Shown: positions 24,717-39,290, counted from the stretch's first letter. The stretch: DNA of 64,000 nucleotides from Micromonospora olivasterospora (GCF_007830265.1 NZ_VLKE01000001.1:5952001-6016000), one strand, 5' to 3'. The notes: generated from the letters alone by a model not told the origin. A program made the numbers and translations.

Positions 24717-25292
24717 CCCCCCACCCCTTCCGGTTTCCCCACCCGCTCTGGATGTTTTCTCCTAACGCCGACCAATCGGCGCTCTCACCCTGATAGTGGC
24801 ATTTCGGTAACAATTACCCCCAGATTAAGGGGTTGACAACTGGCCGTGGGCAACAATTCGGGAACTTGTCGCCACATCGTGGGAAGGGTGGTCCACGGGA
24901 CGGCATCAGCCGAGCCTCTCCGGTGGCCGACACAGTTCCGACCCCAGGTCACCCACCCGCTCGGGCGGTGGTCGAATCTAATTCGCGTGCTGCCGAGTCG
25001 TCACTCCGAGTGCTCGTGATGGCCCTCTTCGGGCAATTGTCGCCGCGCCCTGGATCAGGACGCGGTTGGATGCTAATGCACCTCGATGTAATGGGCAACG
25101 CCCGCTCTGCACCTTGCATTTGCGCCAACCGATACCGGTTTGAGTGATCGAATACTGAATATTCAGGTCATTTCAAGCGTGGTCGAGATGACTGCTCCGT
25201 CCAGGTAGGGGCGGGCCCAATCCGGGACGATACGGGCTCGGCGTCCCCTGCGGACCGCCCCCCTCCACGCCTGATGACATCGACACCAGCTC
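24717..25292. other. long intergenic region with repeated TTGTC half-sites
   Basis: About 570 bp contain no convincing gene. Visible elements are TGACAA (24834-24839), AACTTGTCGCC (24863-24873) and CAATTGTCGCC (25034-25044), all sharing the half-site found before the protease. AT content is higher than average, typical of a regulatory gap. Two open frames (24833-25147 plus, 25163-25456 minus) lack coding bias or an RBS. Confidence 0.5.
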
Positions 25293-25384
25293 ATGGTTCG
25301 ATGCATGACAACGATCCCACATCGCCGTCCCCCGCGCGGAGGTCCGGATGCACCGGTCGCTGTCCAACCTGATCCAGCGCATCG

Positions 25385-25840
25385 AGCACGCTCGACGAAC
25401 GGCTCGTCCCGGCCATCTACCGGGACGCCGAGCCGGTACGCGTCGAGGCGGCGCACCTACCCGGCGAGCCGATCCCGGCCGGCGCGGGGCTGGCGCTGGC
25501 GTACACGCCGTTCGCCGTGGGCCAGGCGTGGGGCAACGTCCTGGACGACGACGAGGCGTACGCGATCGTCCGACGGTTCGTGGACGCCGTACCGTCCGGA
25601 AGCTACCTGGCCCTCGAGGACGGCACGAACGTGGTCCGCCCGGACGCGGCCCACCAGGCCGAACGGGTCCGCGCCGAGGCCGGCGACCCGTACCGGCTGC
25701 GTACCCCCGAGCAGATCGCCCGGTTCTTCGACCGCCTGGAGTTGCTGGAGCCCGGCATCGTCTCGGTCTCCCGGTGGCGCTCCGAACCGGAACTGCCGCC
25801 CGAGCTGGACGCCCTCTGCGGGCTCGCCCGCAAGCCCTGA
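25385..25840 (+). pseudogene. DUF574/Methyltransf_19-like SAM methyltransferase, C-terminal fragment
   Basis: The frame, open from about 25385, reads PAIYRDAEPVRVEAAHLPGE. It then matches the C-terminal half of the actinobacterial DUF574 methyltransferases: LDDDEAYAIVRRFVDAVPSG, SYLALEDGTNVVRP, RLRTPEQIARFFDRLELLEP and GIVSVSRWRSEP. The Rossmann motif I and the N-terminal half (about 150 residues of 270) are missing. A GTG at 25517 could start a 107-residue product, but it lacks the SAM loop, so function is unlikely. It converges on the FAD monooxygenase gene across an 18-bp palindrome at 25865-25882. Confidence 0.6.
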
Positions 25841-25922
25841 GCAGCGCCCGGGGCGGACCGCGGCCCGTCCGGCGCCGGACGGATCGACAGCGCAGGCGCG
25901 ACCTGCGGTGCGGGAGACCCGA

Positions 25923-27299
25923 TCAGCGTGCGCGCCGGTTGGCGCGCAGGGCACCCAGGAGCACGCCGGGCGTTGCCAGCGACCTCGGATGTTCACGCAT
26001 GGAGACGACCGCGTTGAACCGCCGGGCGACCGCCACGTCCGTGATGGTCGCCGTGACGATCTGCCTGCTGACCCAGCCGGAGAGCCGGTATCCGCGCGGG
26101 TAGGGGCCGGCAACGTGCGGCAGTGCCAGGTCGGCGGAGGTCGACATCGACCAGGCGGCGTCGACGACGACCTTCTGCAGGCCGAAGAATCCGCGCGCCG
26201 GCGCGCGCAGGTCCGGCCCTGACCGCAGGTACGCCGACAGGCAGGCCGCGTGCAGGGCGGCCGCCGTCATCCCCTGGCCGTACACGGGGTTGAACGAGGC
26301 GACCGCGTCACCGACGCTGACGAGCCCCGCCGGAAACCGCCTCAGCGCGTGGTAGTCCCGCCGCCGGCTGTCGGCATGGCGGTAGGTCCGGACGTCGCCG
26401 AGCATCTCGTTCCCGGCGACCTCACCGAACTCCGGCGGGAACTGCTCGCGCAGCCGGCGGACGAAGTCCCCGGCCGTGCGCCCGGGGCGGTTGTCCCCGT
26501 AACCGGCCATCATGGCCATCCACCGGCCGTCCTCGACGGCGAAGAACGCGGCACCGGCCACGTCGGACGACATCCTCGGGCTGTGCAGTGCCAGAACGAT
26601 CGCGGGATCGGGCTTCGACTCACGGCGGCGGAACAGGGCCGTCGCGTAGTTGAGGTGCACGGTCATCCGCCGCGTCACGGGCCGGTCCCATCCCGCGTGC
26701 TCCAGCCACTCCGACAGCCTGCTCGAACGCCCCATGGCGTCCACCACGAGATCGCCGCTCTCGACGCCGGGCACCCCGTCGGCGTCCACGTGGACCCCGA
26801 CGGTCGCGCCGCCGTCGAACACGAGACCCGTGGCGCGGGCGGTGACCGCCCTGACGTTGGGCAGTCGAAGCACCTGCCGGCGGATCAGCCCTTCCAGGAG
26901 AGGCCGGCTGCCCGCCAGGCTGTCGGCGTCGTCGGGGACGACGACCTTCAGGCGCCCGTCGAGATAGTTCCGCCTGGCCGCGGGCGGCGCCTCGACCGCC
27001 CCCTCGGCCAGGGCCTGGTCACGGAATCCCGGGAACAGGTGCTCGAGCTGGAACAGGCCGCCGGGCAGCAGCGCGTGCAGTTGCGTCCCCTGCGGCACAC
27101 CGGGCCGCTCACCGGCCGCCTGCACGTCGTCCCGGTCGATGACGACGACGCTCTCCGCGTGGTCGGACAAGACCCGGGCGGCCAGCAGTCCCGCGACGCT
27201 GCCGCCGAGCACGACCGCCCTGCCCATGACCCGGGACGCCGCGCCGGGCGGTCGCGCCGCGTTCAACTCGGCGAAGACCCGGGCCGGGGAAGGGGACAT
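25923..27299 (-). CDS. FAD-dependent monooxygenase/epoxidase-like oxidoreductase
   Basis: The 458-residue product from the ATG at 27299 (GGAG upstream) has a GxGxxG-like loop (GRAVVLGGSVAGLLAARVLS) and an acidic FAD-ribose position (VVVIDRDDV). It also has the family's PGVPQGTQLHALLPGGLFQL histidine segment, and the second FAD motif GLVSVGDAVASFNPVYGQGM with TAAALHA. This is the group-A flavoprotein hydroxylase/epoxidase pattern seen in secondary metabolism and steroid or polyketide tailoring. No substrate can be deduced. It stands alone. A longer start at 27353 would add 18 residues unlike the family. Confidence 0.85.
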   Translation of the reverse strand: MSPSPARVFAELNAARPPGAASRVMGRAVVLGGSVAGLLAARVLSDHAESVVVIDRDDVQAAGERPGVPQGTQLHALLPGGLFQLEHLFPGFRDQALAEGAVEAPPAARRNYLDGRLKVVVPDDADSLAGSRPLLEGLIRRQVLRLPNVRAVTARATGLVFDGGATVGVHVDADGVPGVESGDLVVDAMGRSSRLSEWLEHAGWDRPVTRRMTVHLNYATALFRRRESKPDPAIVLALHSPRMSSDVAGAAFFAVEDGRWMAMMAGYGDNRPGRTAGDFVRRLREQFPPEFGEVAGNEMLGDVRTYRHADSRRRDYHALRRFPAGLVSVGDAVASFNPVYGQGMTAAALHAACLSAYLRSGPDLRAPARGFFGLQKVVVDAAWSMSTSADLALPHVAGPYPRGYRLSGWVSRQIVTATITDVAVARRFNAVVSMREHPRSLATPGVLLGALRANRRAR

Positions 27300-27609
27300 G
27301 GTGCTCTCCAAGGGGTACGGGTCGACCTGCCGCTCCCGACCGTGGCGCAGCACGGTGGGTGGGCAAAAATTCCACTATACCGGCCCCTACTGGCAGACAT
27401 TGACAAAGCGCGCGACGAGCAGCGAGGCACATCGATGCATATCCGCCGGTGTACGCGCCGGGCGCCCTACGCCGCGATCCTGCGCTGGGACGGCGCCACG
27501 CCCAGGGTCGGCGCGTTCCTCTGACGCGGCGGTCCCGCCGTGGTGACGGAGCGGCCGGGTGCGGCCCCCGTCGCCACGGCGGCTCGCACCCGGCGGGTGG
27601 GAGGACGGC
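27300..27609. promoter_or_regulatory. upstream region of the FAD monooxygenase
   Basis: About 310 bp without a gene. On the minus strand a TATAGT hexamer (27379-27374) stands in an AT-rich patch about 75 bp before the ATG. The best -35 (TTGTCA) lies about 21 bp further upstream, so the promoter is imperfect. Nothing else was recognised. Confidence 0.4.
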
Positions 27610-27612
27610 CTA

Positions 27613-27740
27613 GAGCTCCATGGCGAACGTCGCCACGACGCCGTTGTGGTCGGAGTTGGTGCCGCCTACGATGCAGGCGCCGATGCCACCGGCGTACGCC
27701 CCGGCGTTGCTGGCCAGGGTCCGGGCGGAGTACGTCCTGC
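27613..27740 (-). pseudogene. EEP (endonuclease/exonuclease/phosphatase) domain, C-terminal scrap
   Basis: The minus-strand frame ends GGTNSDHNGVVATFAMEL followed by TAG at 27611-27613. T-x-SDHN-x-VVATF is the diagnostic last strand of the EEP family, where the D-H pair belongs to the active site. The preceding residues (RTLASNAGAYAGGIGACIVG) fit, but further upstream the homologous sequence is lost or shifted. Only about 40 residues of a roughly 300-residue enzyme remain. Confidence 0.5.
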
Positions 27741-27954
27741 CCCGGCAGGCGTACGGCCGGGCACTGGTGGCGGAGAACCGGTTCGGTCTGGTCGAGGGGC
27801 CGATCCCAGACGACGTCGACTTCGTCGACAACGGGCGCGTCGTGCCACCGCGCCCACAGCCCGAGCTTCCGCGTTGCAGTTCCGGCCCCGACATCCGGAA
27901 CAAATGCCGCTAACCAGGGGCCGAAAGTGCAAGATCGCGGCGGTGGGGGCCGGT

Positions 27955-28333
27955 TCATTCCGCCAACCGCTCCCCCGGCTTGAGATCGGTCCGGTGGTAC
28001 CGGTAGACGGTGCCCGTCACCACCTCGAGCCGGTCGGCCGCGATCAGGCGCGGCAGCGATCCGGTCCCGCCGTCGATGTCGAAGGCCACCACCGTCGGCG
28101 GGGGGCTCCCCGACGTAGCGGCGGACGCTGTCACGTTCCGCGACGGTCGGCGGCCGGAACACCGGATGGTGGAAGGAGGACGGGCAGGCCACGTAGGCGG
28201 TCTCCCGGAACACCATCTCGAGTCCGTGGTGATACGTCAGGTCGGTGCCCGCTGCCAACCGCAGCTCCCCGGCCGACCAGCACACGACCTCCCAGTCCCA
28301 CCAGTCGCCCTCGGGGAGACGCAAGAGGTCCAC
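27955..28333 (-). pseudogene. unknown gene with a one-base frameshift in a C6 run
   Basis: From a GTG at 28333 the minus strand reads MDLLRLPEGDWWDWEVVCWS, then LAAGTDLTYHHGLEMVFRET and VRRYVGEPP. After that the first frame turns arginine-rich. The other frame continues PPTVVAFDIDGGTGSLPRLI to a TGA at 27955. Removing one C from the six-C run (plus-strand G run 28100-28105) joins both halves into about 125 residues. The family is not recognised. In-frame sequence upstream of 28333 (SPWLWHNPL) suggests the true start is lost at the junction with the GH35 remnant. Confidence 0.55.
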
Positions 28334-28375
28334 CAGCGGATTGTGCCACAGCCACGGCGAGCGGCACCCGCCCGG

Positions 28376-28931
28376 CGGCCGCCTCGACCGTGCCCCGGTC
28401 GGCGGCGACCGGCCGGTCGGTGGCCAGCACCACCACGTCGTCGCCCTGGGTGGGCCGCAGCAGCGCCCAGTCGCCGCCCCGGGAGATCAGCTCGCACGTC
28501 GTCTCCACCAGCGTCGCCGCGCCGACGGTGACCCCGTACGGAAGGATGAGGCCGGTGCGCGCCGGCACCCGCAGCCGCCGGCCGCCCAGGACAGGTCGGC
28601 CGTGCCAGCCCAGTCCGACGGTCACCGCCGACGGTGCCACGTTGACCAGGTGCAGCAGGCGCTGCCCGGCGCGGTCCACCGTGGAGGTGAGCACCAGGCC
28701 GGGAGAGTCCGCGTCGGGGGCGAGCCGCGGGCGCGCCCCGAGCCGCTCCAGGGCGGCGCGCCAGAAGCCCAGGTCGCACGGCATGCCGGCGGCGACCACC
28801 ACGGCCCGCCCGGCTCCGACCGTCACCTCGACCGCGCAGGGCTCGCCCGAGCCGACCTCGGTGAGTACCGGCTCGGCGCCGGCGCCGGCCAGCCGCTGGG
28901 CGTAGTCCACCCGCGCCTCGGCCGGGCCGGC
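28376..28931 (-). pseudogene. GH35 beta-galactosidase-like protein, C-terminal fragment
   Basis: The minus-strand frame reads DYAQRLAGAGAEPVLTEVGS, GRAVVVAAGMPCDLGFWRAA, RLLHLVNVAPSAVTVGLGWH and GLILPYGVTVGAATLVETTC. This is the beta-sandwich tail of actinobacterial GH35/GH42-like beta-galactosidases. The catalytic barrel is absent. One end abuts an ABC ATPase fragment on the opposite strand (28936) and the other the unknown frameshifted gene. It is a rearrangement relic. Confidence 0.55.
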
Positions 28932-28935
28932 CGAG

Positions 28936-29215
28936 GTGCTGATCGCCGACGAGCCGATCTCCATGCTGGACGTGTCGATCCGCGCGGAGATCCTGGAACT
29001 ACTCGCCGAACTGGTCCGGAACCCGGCGCCTGGCCATGCTCTACATCACCCACGACCTGCTCAGCGCGCGGCTGCTCGCCGACGAGGTGCTGGTGCTCAA
29101 CCAGGGCGCGCTGGTCGAGCGCGGGCCGACCCGCGAGGTGATCGGCGCGGCCCGGGACGACTACACGAAGCTGCTGCTCGACTCCATCCCCAACCCGTTC
29201 GCCAACTCCCGTTGA
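28936..29215 (+). pseudogene. oligopeptide/dipeptide-type ABC ATPase, C-terminal fragment with a frameshift
   Basis: The sequence begins at Walker B (VLIADEPISMLDVSIRAEIL). After about 32 codons the frame shifts by one base. It then continues RLAMLYITHDLLSARLLADE, which holds the switch histidine, and VLVLNQGALVERGP. It ends at a TGA at 29213-29215 after the IPNPFANSR tail typical of OppD/DppF-like proteins. Walker A, the Q-loop and the signature motif are missing, so it is inactive. Confidence 0.75.
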
Positions 29216-29254
29216 ACGCGGTTCAGGGCCGTTCGCGACAGCGCCGATCGTCGT

Positions 29255-29289
29255 CGGGAGACCGGGGCCCCCGTGGCCCCGGTCTCCCG
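29255..29289. terminator. hairpin terminator between an ABC relic and the AHSA1 gene
   Basis: A 15-bp stem (29255-29269 with 29275-29289) and a 5-nt loop lie just beyond the minus-strand AHSA1 stop codon at 29295. Confidence 0.75.
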
Positions 29290-29294
29290 AATGC

Positions 29295-29780
29295 TCAGGA
29301 CGCGACCAGGTCGTCGATCTGGTTGATCGCCGAGGTGGCGCCCTCCACGATGCCCATGTCCAGCACCTGCTGCAGCGCCTCGGCGGACGCGTACCTGCCC
29401 ACGTAGGTGGCGCGCGTGCCGCCGTTGTGCGCGGTGAAGGTGTAGACGTTCTTGGAAACCGGCAGTGCCGGATTCGGGTTGAAGTCCAGGTCGGCGAAGC
29501 CGTCGTCGAAGGAGAAGCTCCTCGGCTCGTCCACGGCGGTCACCAGCCAGTATCCGGCGTGCTTGTCGCCCTCGGGGCCGGTCATGTAGTAGGTCACCCG
29601 ACCGCCGGGGGTGAGGTCGTGGTCGACCACCGTCGCCGGGTGGGTCGGCGGTCCCCACACCTTCTCCAGCTGGCGGGGGTCGGCGTAGACCTGCCAGATC
29701 CGCTCTACCGGCGCGGCGAAGTCCGCGGTGATGGCCAGGGTCAGGTTGTCGAGGTCGTGCTGGACGTCGGTCACGGGCAT
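29295..29780 (-). CDS. SRPBCC/AHSA1-family protein
   Basis: The 161-residue protein shows the AHSA1 helix-grip fold: LTLAITADFAAPVERIWQVY, ADPRQLEKVWGPPTHPATVV, GGRVTYYMTGPEGDKHAGYW and a C-terminal helix EALQQVLDMGIVEGATSAIN. Such proteins bind hydrophobic ligands or act as stress-related co-chaperone-like factors. It lies 3 bp after an ArsR-type regulator and is cotranscribed with it, a very common actinobacterial pair whose role is not established. Confidence 0.9.
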   Translation of the reverse strand: MPVTDVQHDLDNLTLAITADFAAPVERIWQVYADPRQLEKVWGPPTHPATVVDHDLTPGGRVTYYMTGPEGDKHAGYWLVTAVDEPRSFSFDDGFADLDFNPNPALPVSKNVYTFTAHNGGTRATYVGRYASAEALQQVLDMGIVEGATSAINQIDDLVAS

Positions 29781-29783
29781 GGT

Positions 29784-30125
29784 TCAGTCCTCCTGGTCGG
29801 GGTCGGATGCGATGAGTAGGTCGATGCGTGCGATGCGGCCGCGCCAGACCTGTTCGAGCTCGGTGAGCATGGACGCCACCGACCGCACCGCCTCCACGTC
29901 GCCGCTGGCCAACTGCTCGCGACCCCTGCGTCGCTTGGTCAGCAGACCGGCCTTCTCCAGCACGGCGACGTGCTTCTGCACCGCGGCGAAGCTCATGTCG
30001 TACTTCGCCGCGAGCGCGGAGACGGAGTGCTCCCCGGCCAGCACGCGGCGCAGGATGTCGCGCCGGGTGCGGTCAGCGAGCGCGTGGAACAGGGCGTCCG
30101 CCCGGTCGTCGCCCTCCTCGCTCAC
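29784..30125 (-). CDS. ArsR-family winged-helix regulator
   Basis: The 113-residue product from a GTG at 30125 begins MSEEGDDRADALFHALADRT. It carries the ArsR-type helix-turn-helix (RRDILRRVLAGEHSVSALAA, MSFAAVQKHVAVLEKAGLLT) and the wing KRRRGREQLASG. No metal-binding cysteines (CxC) are present, so it probably senses something other than metal ions. The GTG sits about eight bases from a good -10 region, so the message is probably leaderless. The ATG at 30140 would lie inside the promoter. It is followed by the AHSA1 gene. Confidence 0.9.
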   Translation of the reverse strand: MSEEGDDRADALFHALADRTRRDILRRVLAGEHSVSALAAKYDMSFAAVQKHVAVLEKAGLLTKRRRGREQLASGDVEAVRSVASMLTELEQVWRGRIARIDLLIASDPDQED

Positions 30126-30131
30126 GGGTCT

Positions 30132-30162
30132 AATATACAACCGATCGGTTGTACGTTGTCAA
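30132..30162 (-). promoter_or_regulatory. promoter and 18-bp palindromic operator of the arsR-AHSA1 pair
   Basis: On the minus strand TTGACA (30162-30157) is followed 17 bp later by TGTATA/TATATT (30139-30132). The perfect palindrome TACAACCGATCGGTTGTA (30136-30153) fills the spacer and overlaps the -10, so a dimeric repressor bound here would exclude RNA polymerase. The GTG of arsR follows the -10 by about seven bases. Confidence 0.8.
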
Positions 30163-30289
30163 GGTTCGGCGCTTCCGCCGCCGTCGTGTCGCTCGCGCCG
30201 ATTCGGCGCACGCTCGGCGCGGCCCGCGGCGTCCGGCGCCGGGTCAGCTCAGCCAGGCCGTCGACCGGGGCGGGCAGCGCGCCGGAGTG

Positions 30290-30685
30290 CGCGCGGCTGC
30301 TGGACAGCAGCATCCGCTCGCCGTACGGCCGCCAGTCGACCGGCGCGTCGCCGAGGTTGACCAGGCAGACCGGCCCGTCGGGGCCGCGCCGGAAGGCGAG
30401 GGCGTCGGCGGGGGTGTCGAGCCAGGTCACCTCCGCGGGGCGGCCGCGCCAGCAGCTGTCGCGCAGCGGCAGGGCGGTCCGGGTCAGCGTCAGCGCCGAG
30501 TCCGGGTCGGCGGCCTGCCGGTCCGCCGCGTACCGGTCCCAGCCGGGGGGCTGCGGCAGCCACGGTGCCGACCCGACCGGCCCGAACCCGTACGGTGCCG
30601 GGGCGGCGGCCCACGGCGACGGCACCCGGGCACCGTCGCGGCCCGGGTCGGCGCCGCCGGAGCGGCGGAACACCGCGGGCGGCCA
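30290..30685 (-). pseudogene. GH13 alpha-glucosidase, C-terminal fragment
   Basis: The minus-strand frame reads PPAVFRRSGGADPGRDGARV, PYGFGPVGSAPWLPQPPGWD, RQAADPDSALTLTRTALPLR and DGPVCLVNLGDAPVDWRPYG. This matches the end of the catalytic barrel and the C-terminal sandwich of oligo-alpha-glucosidases. The first 380 or so residues, with all catalytic acids, are missing. It begins just after the GH39 remnant's stop and decays toward the arsR promoter. Confidence 0.7.
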
Positions 30686-30689
30686 CCGC

Positions 30690-31700
30690 TCAGCTCCCGG
30701 CGACCTCGACCAGCACGGCGCCCGGCTGGGGCAGGTGCAGCTCCAGCACCGCGGCCCCGCCCTCGGCGGCGGCCGCCACCTTCTCCACGGCCAGGGTGTC
30801 GGCGACGCGCAGCGCGTCCCACTGCTGGTCCGTCGGCCACCCGGTCACGCCCAGCCGGTCGGCGAGGGTGGTGACGTCGCCGTGCTCGCGGTCCAGCCGG
30901 GTCAGCGTGACCGTGCGCCCGGCGGCGCCCTCGACGGCCAACTGGATCCGCCGGGCCAGCGCGGCGTCACCGTCGCGCTTGGACTGGTCGAGGGTGGAGT
31001 TCCAGACCAGGACGGCCAGGCTCCCGTCGGCGCGCCGGCTCGCCCAGGTCTGCACGAGGCCGTCTGCGCCGTCGCCGTACGCGCGGACCGGCAGCTCGGT
31101 CTCGCCGAGCTGGCCGAACATCCGCAGCGCGTGGTAGCGGGGCTTGGCGATGCCGCCGACGGTGATCAGGCCGAAGCCGCCGTGCAGCAGCCGGGGCGGC
31201 CGGCCCAGCTCCTCGAAGTGGTCGCTGGCCACCCAGTACGACAGCGCGTCGACCCGGCCGGCGGCCGAGCGCATGCCGCTGAGCAGGAAGGTCGCGGCCG
31301 ACGTGCCGTCGTTGACCGGGTGGAAGTGGGTGGGGGTGACGCCCCACTCGGTCCACAGGATCCGCGCGTCGGGGAAGCCGAGGCGGCGCAGGGGTGGGAC
31401 GCACGTCCAGCGGCGGGCTGCCGTACGTGTGGGTGGAGACGAAGTCGACCGGCGCGCCGGAGCTGCGCGCGTGCTCCAGCAGCGCGTCCACCCAGCCGGC
31501 GGCGGCCGAGGACGGGCCGCCGACCGGAATGCAGGGCGTCCAGCGGCGGGGACGTCGCGAGTCGGCCTGCGGCGGGCGGGCCGTCGGCGGTGAGCAGGGC
31601 GTACGAGTCGTCGGGGGCACCGGGGCGGTGAAAGCGGCCTCGGCCGCGAGTGCCGGCAGAGTGCTCACGTGGTGCCACCCACTTCCTTTGCCGATCAGGG
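30690..31700 (-). pseudogene. GH39 beta-xylosidase-like gene, C-terminal part with frameshifts
   Basis: In the frame ending at 30690 the sequence carries the nucleophile region GFPDARILWTEWGVTPTHFH, then DALSYWVASDHFEELGRPPR and LLHGGFGLITVGGIAKPRYH, which are hallmarks of GH39. Upstream, GWVDALLEHARSSGAPVDFV and STHTYGSPPLDVR lie in a second frame, and DDSYALLTADGPPAAGRL in a third. At least two one-base changes break the gene. The general acid/base domain is missing. It belongs to the same cluster of dead sugar-degradation genes as the GH35 and GH13 fragments. Confidence 0.7.
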
Positions 31701-31861
31701 CGCGGCCCGGCGACGGGCAACGCACCGTCGTGCAGGCGCGACGGGGAGTCTACCGAGCGGTGCGCGGCCGAGGCCCTTTCGACTCAGCGTGGATCAGGTG
31801 CCGCCGACGGCCAGCCGGTCCGCGGGCGGTTCCCGCCGCAGCGCCCGGTCCGTACGATCCG
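31701..31861. other. short gap with no feature recognised
   Basis: The 160 bp between the GH39 remnant and the oxidase gene's 3' end show no gene, clear hairpin or promoter. Confidence 0.4.
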
Positions 31862-33001
31862 TCAGGCGTACTCGCGTCGCGGGTCGAACAGGCCGATGGG
31901 ATGCTCGGTCGCCCCGGTCGTGGCAAGGTCGGCCAGGATCTCGCCGACGACCGGTACGAACTTGAAGCCGTGACCGGAGAACCCGCAGGCGACCGTGACC
32001 TGGGGGTGCTCCGGGTGCGTCGCGATGACGAAGTGCTTGTCCGGGGTCACGGAGTACAGGCAGGTCGCCGCCCTGAGGAAGCGACCCGGAAGCGTGGGCA
32101 GGACGCCGGCCAGGTGATCCTGCATGTCCTGGATCTCCTCGGCGTGCACCTGCCGGTCGATCGTCTCCGGGTCACAGACCTGACCCCGGCGGAAGAACGC
32201 CACCTTCGCACCGCCCTGCGGCCCGTCGATGGCCGGGAAGCCGTAGATCTGGGCGCCCTCGCCGTCCTCGTGGATGTAGATCGGGTGCCGCTCCGGCTCG
32301 AAGGCCGTCACCCCGTCCCGCGGCTGGAACCAGTACATGACCTGCCGCTCGATGGTGATCGGGACGCCGAGGTCGGGCAGGAGCCGGGGCGCCCAGGCAC
32401 CGGGGCAGATGACGAGCCGTTCCGCCGTGTACGAGCCGTTCGCCGTCGTCACGCGTACCCCGTCGGGGAGCGCCTCCCACCGCAGCACCGGCTCCTCGTA
32501 CCGCAGGTCGGCGCCGTGCCGGGCGGCGAGCCGGGAGTGGGCCGCGACGGTCTCCTCCGGGCGGACGAGACCCGCCTTGGCCTCGAACAGGGCCACGTCG
32601 TCGGGACGCGGGGTGAAGGTCGGGTACCGCCGGCGCAACTCACCGGCGTCGAGGATCTCGTGGGGCAGCCCCCACTCCTGAGCGGCGCGGAGGCTGCCGG
32701 CGAAGGTGAGGCTGCCGGGCCGGCCGACGAAGACGCCGCCGGTGAGCGACAGGATGTCCCGTCCGGTGTCGCGCTCCAGCTTCTCCCACAGCTCGTAGGC
32801 CCGGAGCAGCAACGGCACGTAGGCGGGATCCTCGAAGTACGCCTGCCGGATGATGCGCGAGCCGCCGTGGCTGGATCCCCGGCTGTGCACGGTCTGGAAC
32901 CTCTCCAGGCCCAGCACGCGTCGCCCTCGCGCGGCCAGGTGGTAGGCGGCGCTGCTTCCCATCCCGCCGAGCCCGACGACGATGACGTCGTACGCTGCCA
33001 C
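31862..33001 (-). CDS. solA: sarcosine oxidase / N-methyl-L-tryptophan oxidase-like flavoenzyme
   Basis: The 379-residue product from the GTG at 33001 (AGGAGGGG upstream) begins [20 protein letters not shown] with the FAD-binding GxGxxG. It continues with [20 protein letters not shown], the family's covalent-flavin neighbourhood, then [20 protein letters not shown] and [20 protein letters not shown]. The cysteine equivalent to the 8-alpha-cysteinyl-FAD attachment may be the one in [11 protein letters not shown] or ATCLYS. It should oxidise N-methyl amino acids to the amino acid, formaldehyde and hydrogen peroxide. The longer start at 33100 adds unrelated sequence. The exact substrate is not determinable, so the symbol is tentative. 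Confidence 0.85.
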   Translation of the reverse strand: MAAYDVIVVGLGGMGSSAAYHLAARGRRVLGLERFQTVHSRGSSHGGSRIIRQAYFEDPAYVPLLLRAYELWEKLERDTGRDILSLTGGVFVGRPGSLTFAGSLRAAQEWGLPHEILDAGELRRRYPTFTPRPDDVALFEAKAGLVRPEETVAAHSRLAARHGADLRYEEPVLRWEALPDGVRVTTANGSYTAERLVICPGAWAPRLLPDLGVPITIERQVMYWFQPRDGVTAFEPERHPIYIHEDGEGAQIYGFPAIDGPQGGAKVAFFRRGQVCDPETIDRQVHAEEIQDMQDHLAGVLPTLPGRFLRAATCLYSVTPDKHFVIATHPEHPQVTVACGFSGHGFKFVPVVGEILADLATTGATEHPIGLFDPRREYA

Positions 33002-33050
33002 GTCCGTCCCCTCCTGGTCGTCCCGCCTCCACGCCGGACCTGTCACCAGA

Positions 33051-33227
33051 TTACGGACCCCGCCCGAGCCGCCGCAGCCGTCGAGCGCGTGAAGCAGCAC
33101 GTGGGCAGGCCGGCCCAGCCACCGGGCGGCTCAACGATCGACCACGGCCAGCCAGTCGGAGATAGGCGTCCGCCGGTAGGTCCGCGGTGGGCACCAGCGG
33201 AACGTGGATCTCGACGATCTTGGCCAT
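33051..33227 (-). pseudogene. possible remnant of a small conserved protein
   Basis: An ATG at 33227 opens AKIVEIHVPLVPTADLPADA on the minus strand. This looks like the N-terminus of a small protein, but after about 25 residues the frame becomes arginine-rich while a neighbouring frame ends PISDWLAVVDR at 33131. A frameshifted or truncated gene is likely. No family was identified. Confidence 0.3.
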
Positions 33228-33660
33228 GGCAACATGATCCACGAACCGGCCAGCGGGCCCGACGCCGCGCGGCACAGGACCGGGCAACTCGGCGCATCGC
33301 CGGCCTCCGGCCACGGTCCGGCCGGGCGCGTTCCCGCCGGAACTTGCAGCCAGGTGCCACACTTCGGCGGTGGCTCCGGACATCCGCCCGCGGCGTCCGG
33401 ATCGAACGGGGCACGGCGACGGGCGGCGAGCGGCAAATGACGCGTTTCACCAAGAAGCGCGGAGAGGTGACACCGTGGCGGCGTCCAGGGCTGATCGGTC
33501 CGGCCCGGTCCGGCGATCCGGCAACCTGGTCCGTGCCGTGACGTGCGCCCCGAGCGGGCCGGCGGCGAGCACCGACACCTCGGGCGCGCCCGCTCGCGCG
33601 ACGCGTGCCACCGCCGTCGCTCACACCCGGCCGCAGGCAGATGCACCACAGACAAAAAGC

Positions 33661-33679
33661 TTTGTTGGGTTCCTACAAA
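33661..33679. promoter_or_regulatory. candidate operator upstream of the acyl-CoA carboxylase
   Basis: TTTGTTGGGTTCCTACAAA is a 19-bp imperfect palindrome (arms TTTGT-GG and CC-ACAAA), 125 bp before the carboxylase start. It lies in the only AT-rich patch of the gap, next to AAAGCTTT. TACAAAT (33674-33680) could act as a -10. The regulator is unknown; control of a fatty-acid precursor enzyme by a lipid-responsive repressor would be plausible. Confidence 0.45.
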
Positions 33680-33804
33680 TAGTGCCGCGCAGGGTTCGGC
33701 GTTTACGACATGGCGCCGTCCGCCCGTAGGCGAAAAAGTGATCACTGCCGGAGGCTGTCGTCTCGCGGCACGTCCGTCGTCGGTCTACCGGAGGGATCGG
33801 TCAG

Positions 33805-39270
<5,466 letters not shown>

Positions 39271-39290
39271 CCCGCCGAAGGCGATCGTCA

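Larger units (their letters stand above)
33002..33804. other. 800-bp region upstream of the giant carboxylase
   Basis: Apart from the small remnant at 33051-33227, one plus-strand frame (GTG at 33475 after GGAGAGG, to 33729, 84 codons) could encode a short basic protein. It has no recognisable fold and includes the palindrome at 33661-33679, so it is doubtful. The A/T-rich patch around 33650-33680 is the likely promoter/operator of the carboxylase. Confidence 0.4.

Noticed and set aside
24833..25456. Two small open frames (plus 24833-25147, minus 25163-25456)
   Set aside because: No RBS, weak codon bias and no similarity; the region behaves as a regulatory gap.
25865..25882. 18-bp palindrome as an operator
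   Set aside because: It has no loop or promoter context and lies between two converging gene ends, so it is more likely a weak terminator or chance in GC-rich sequence.
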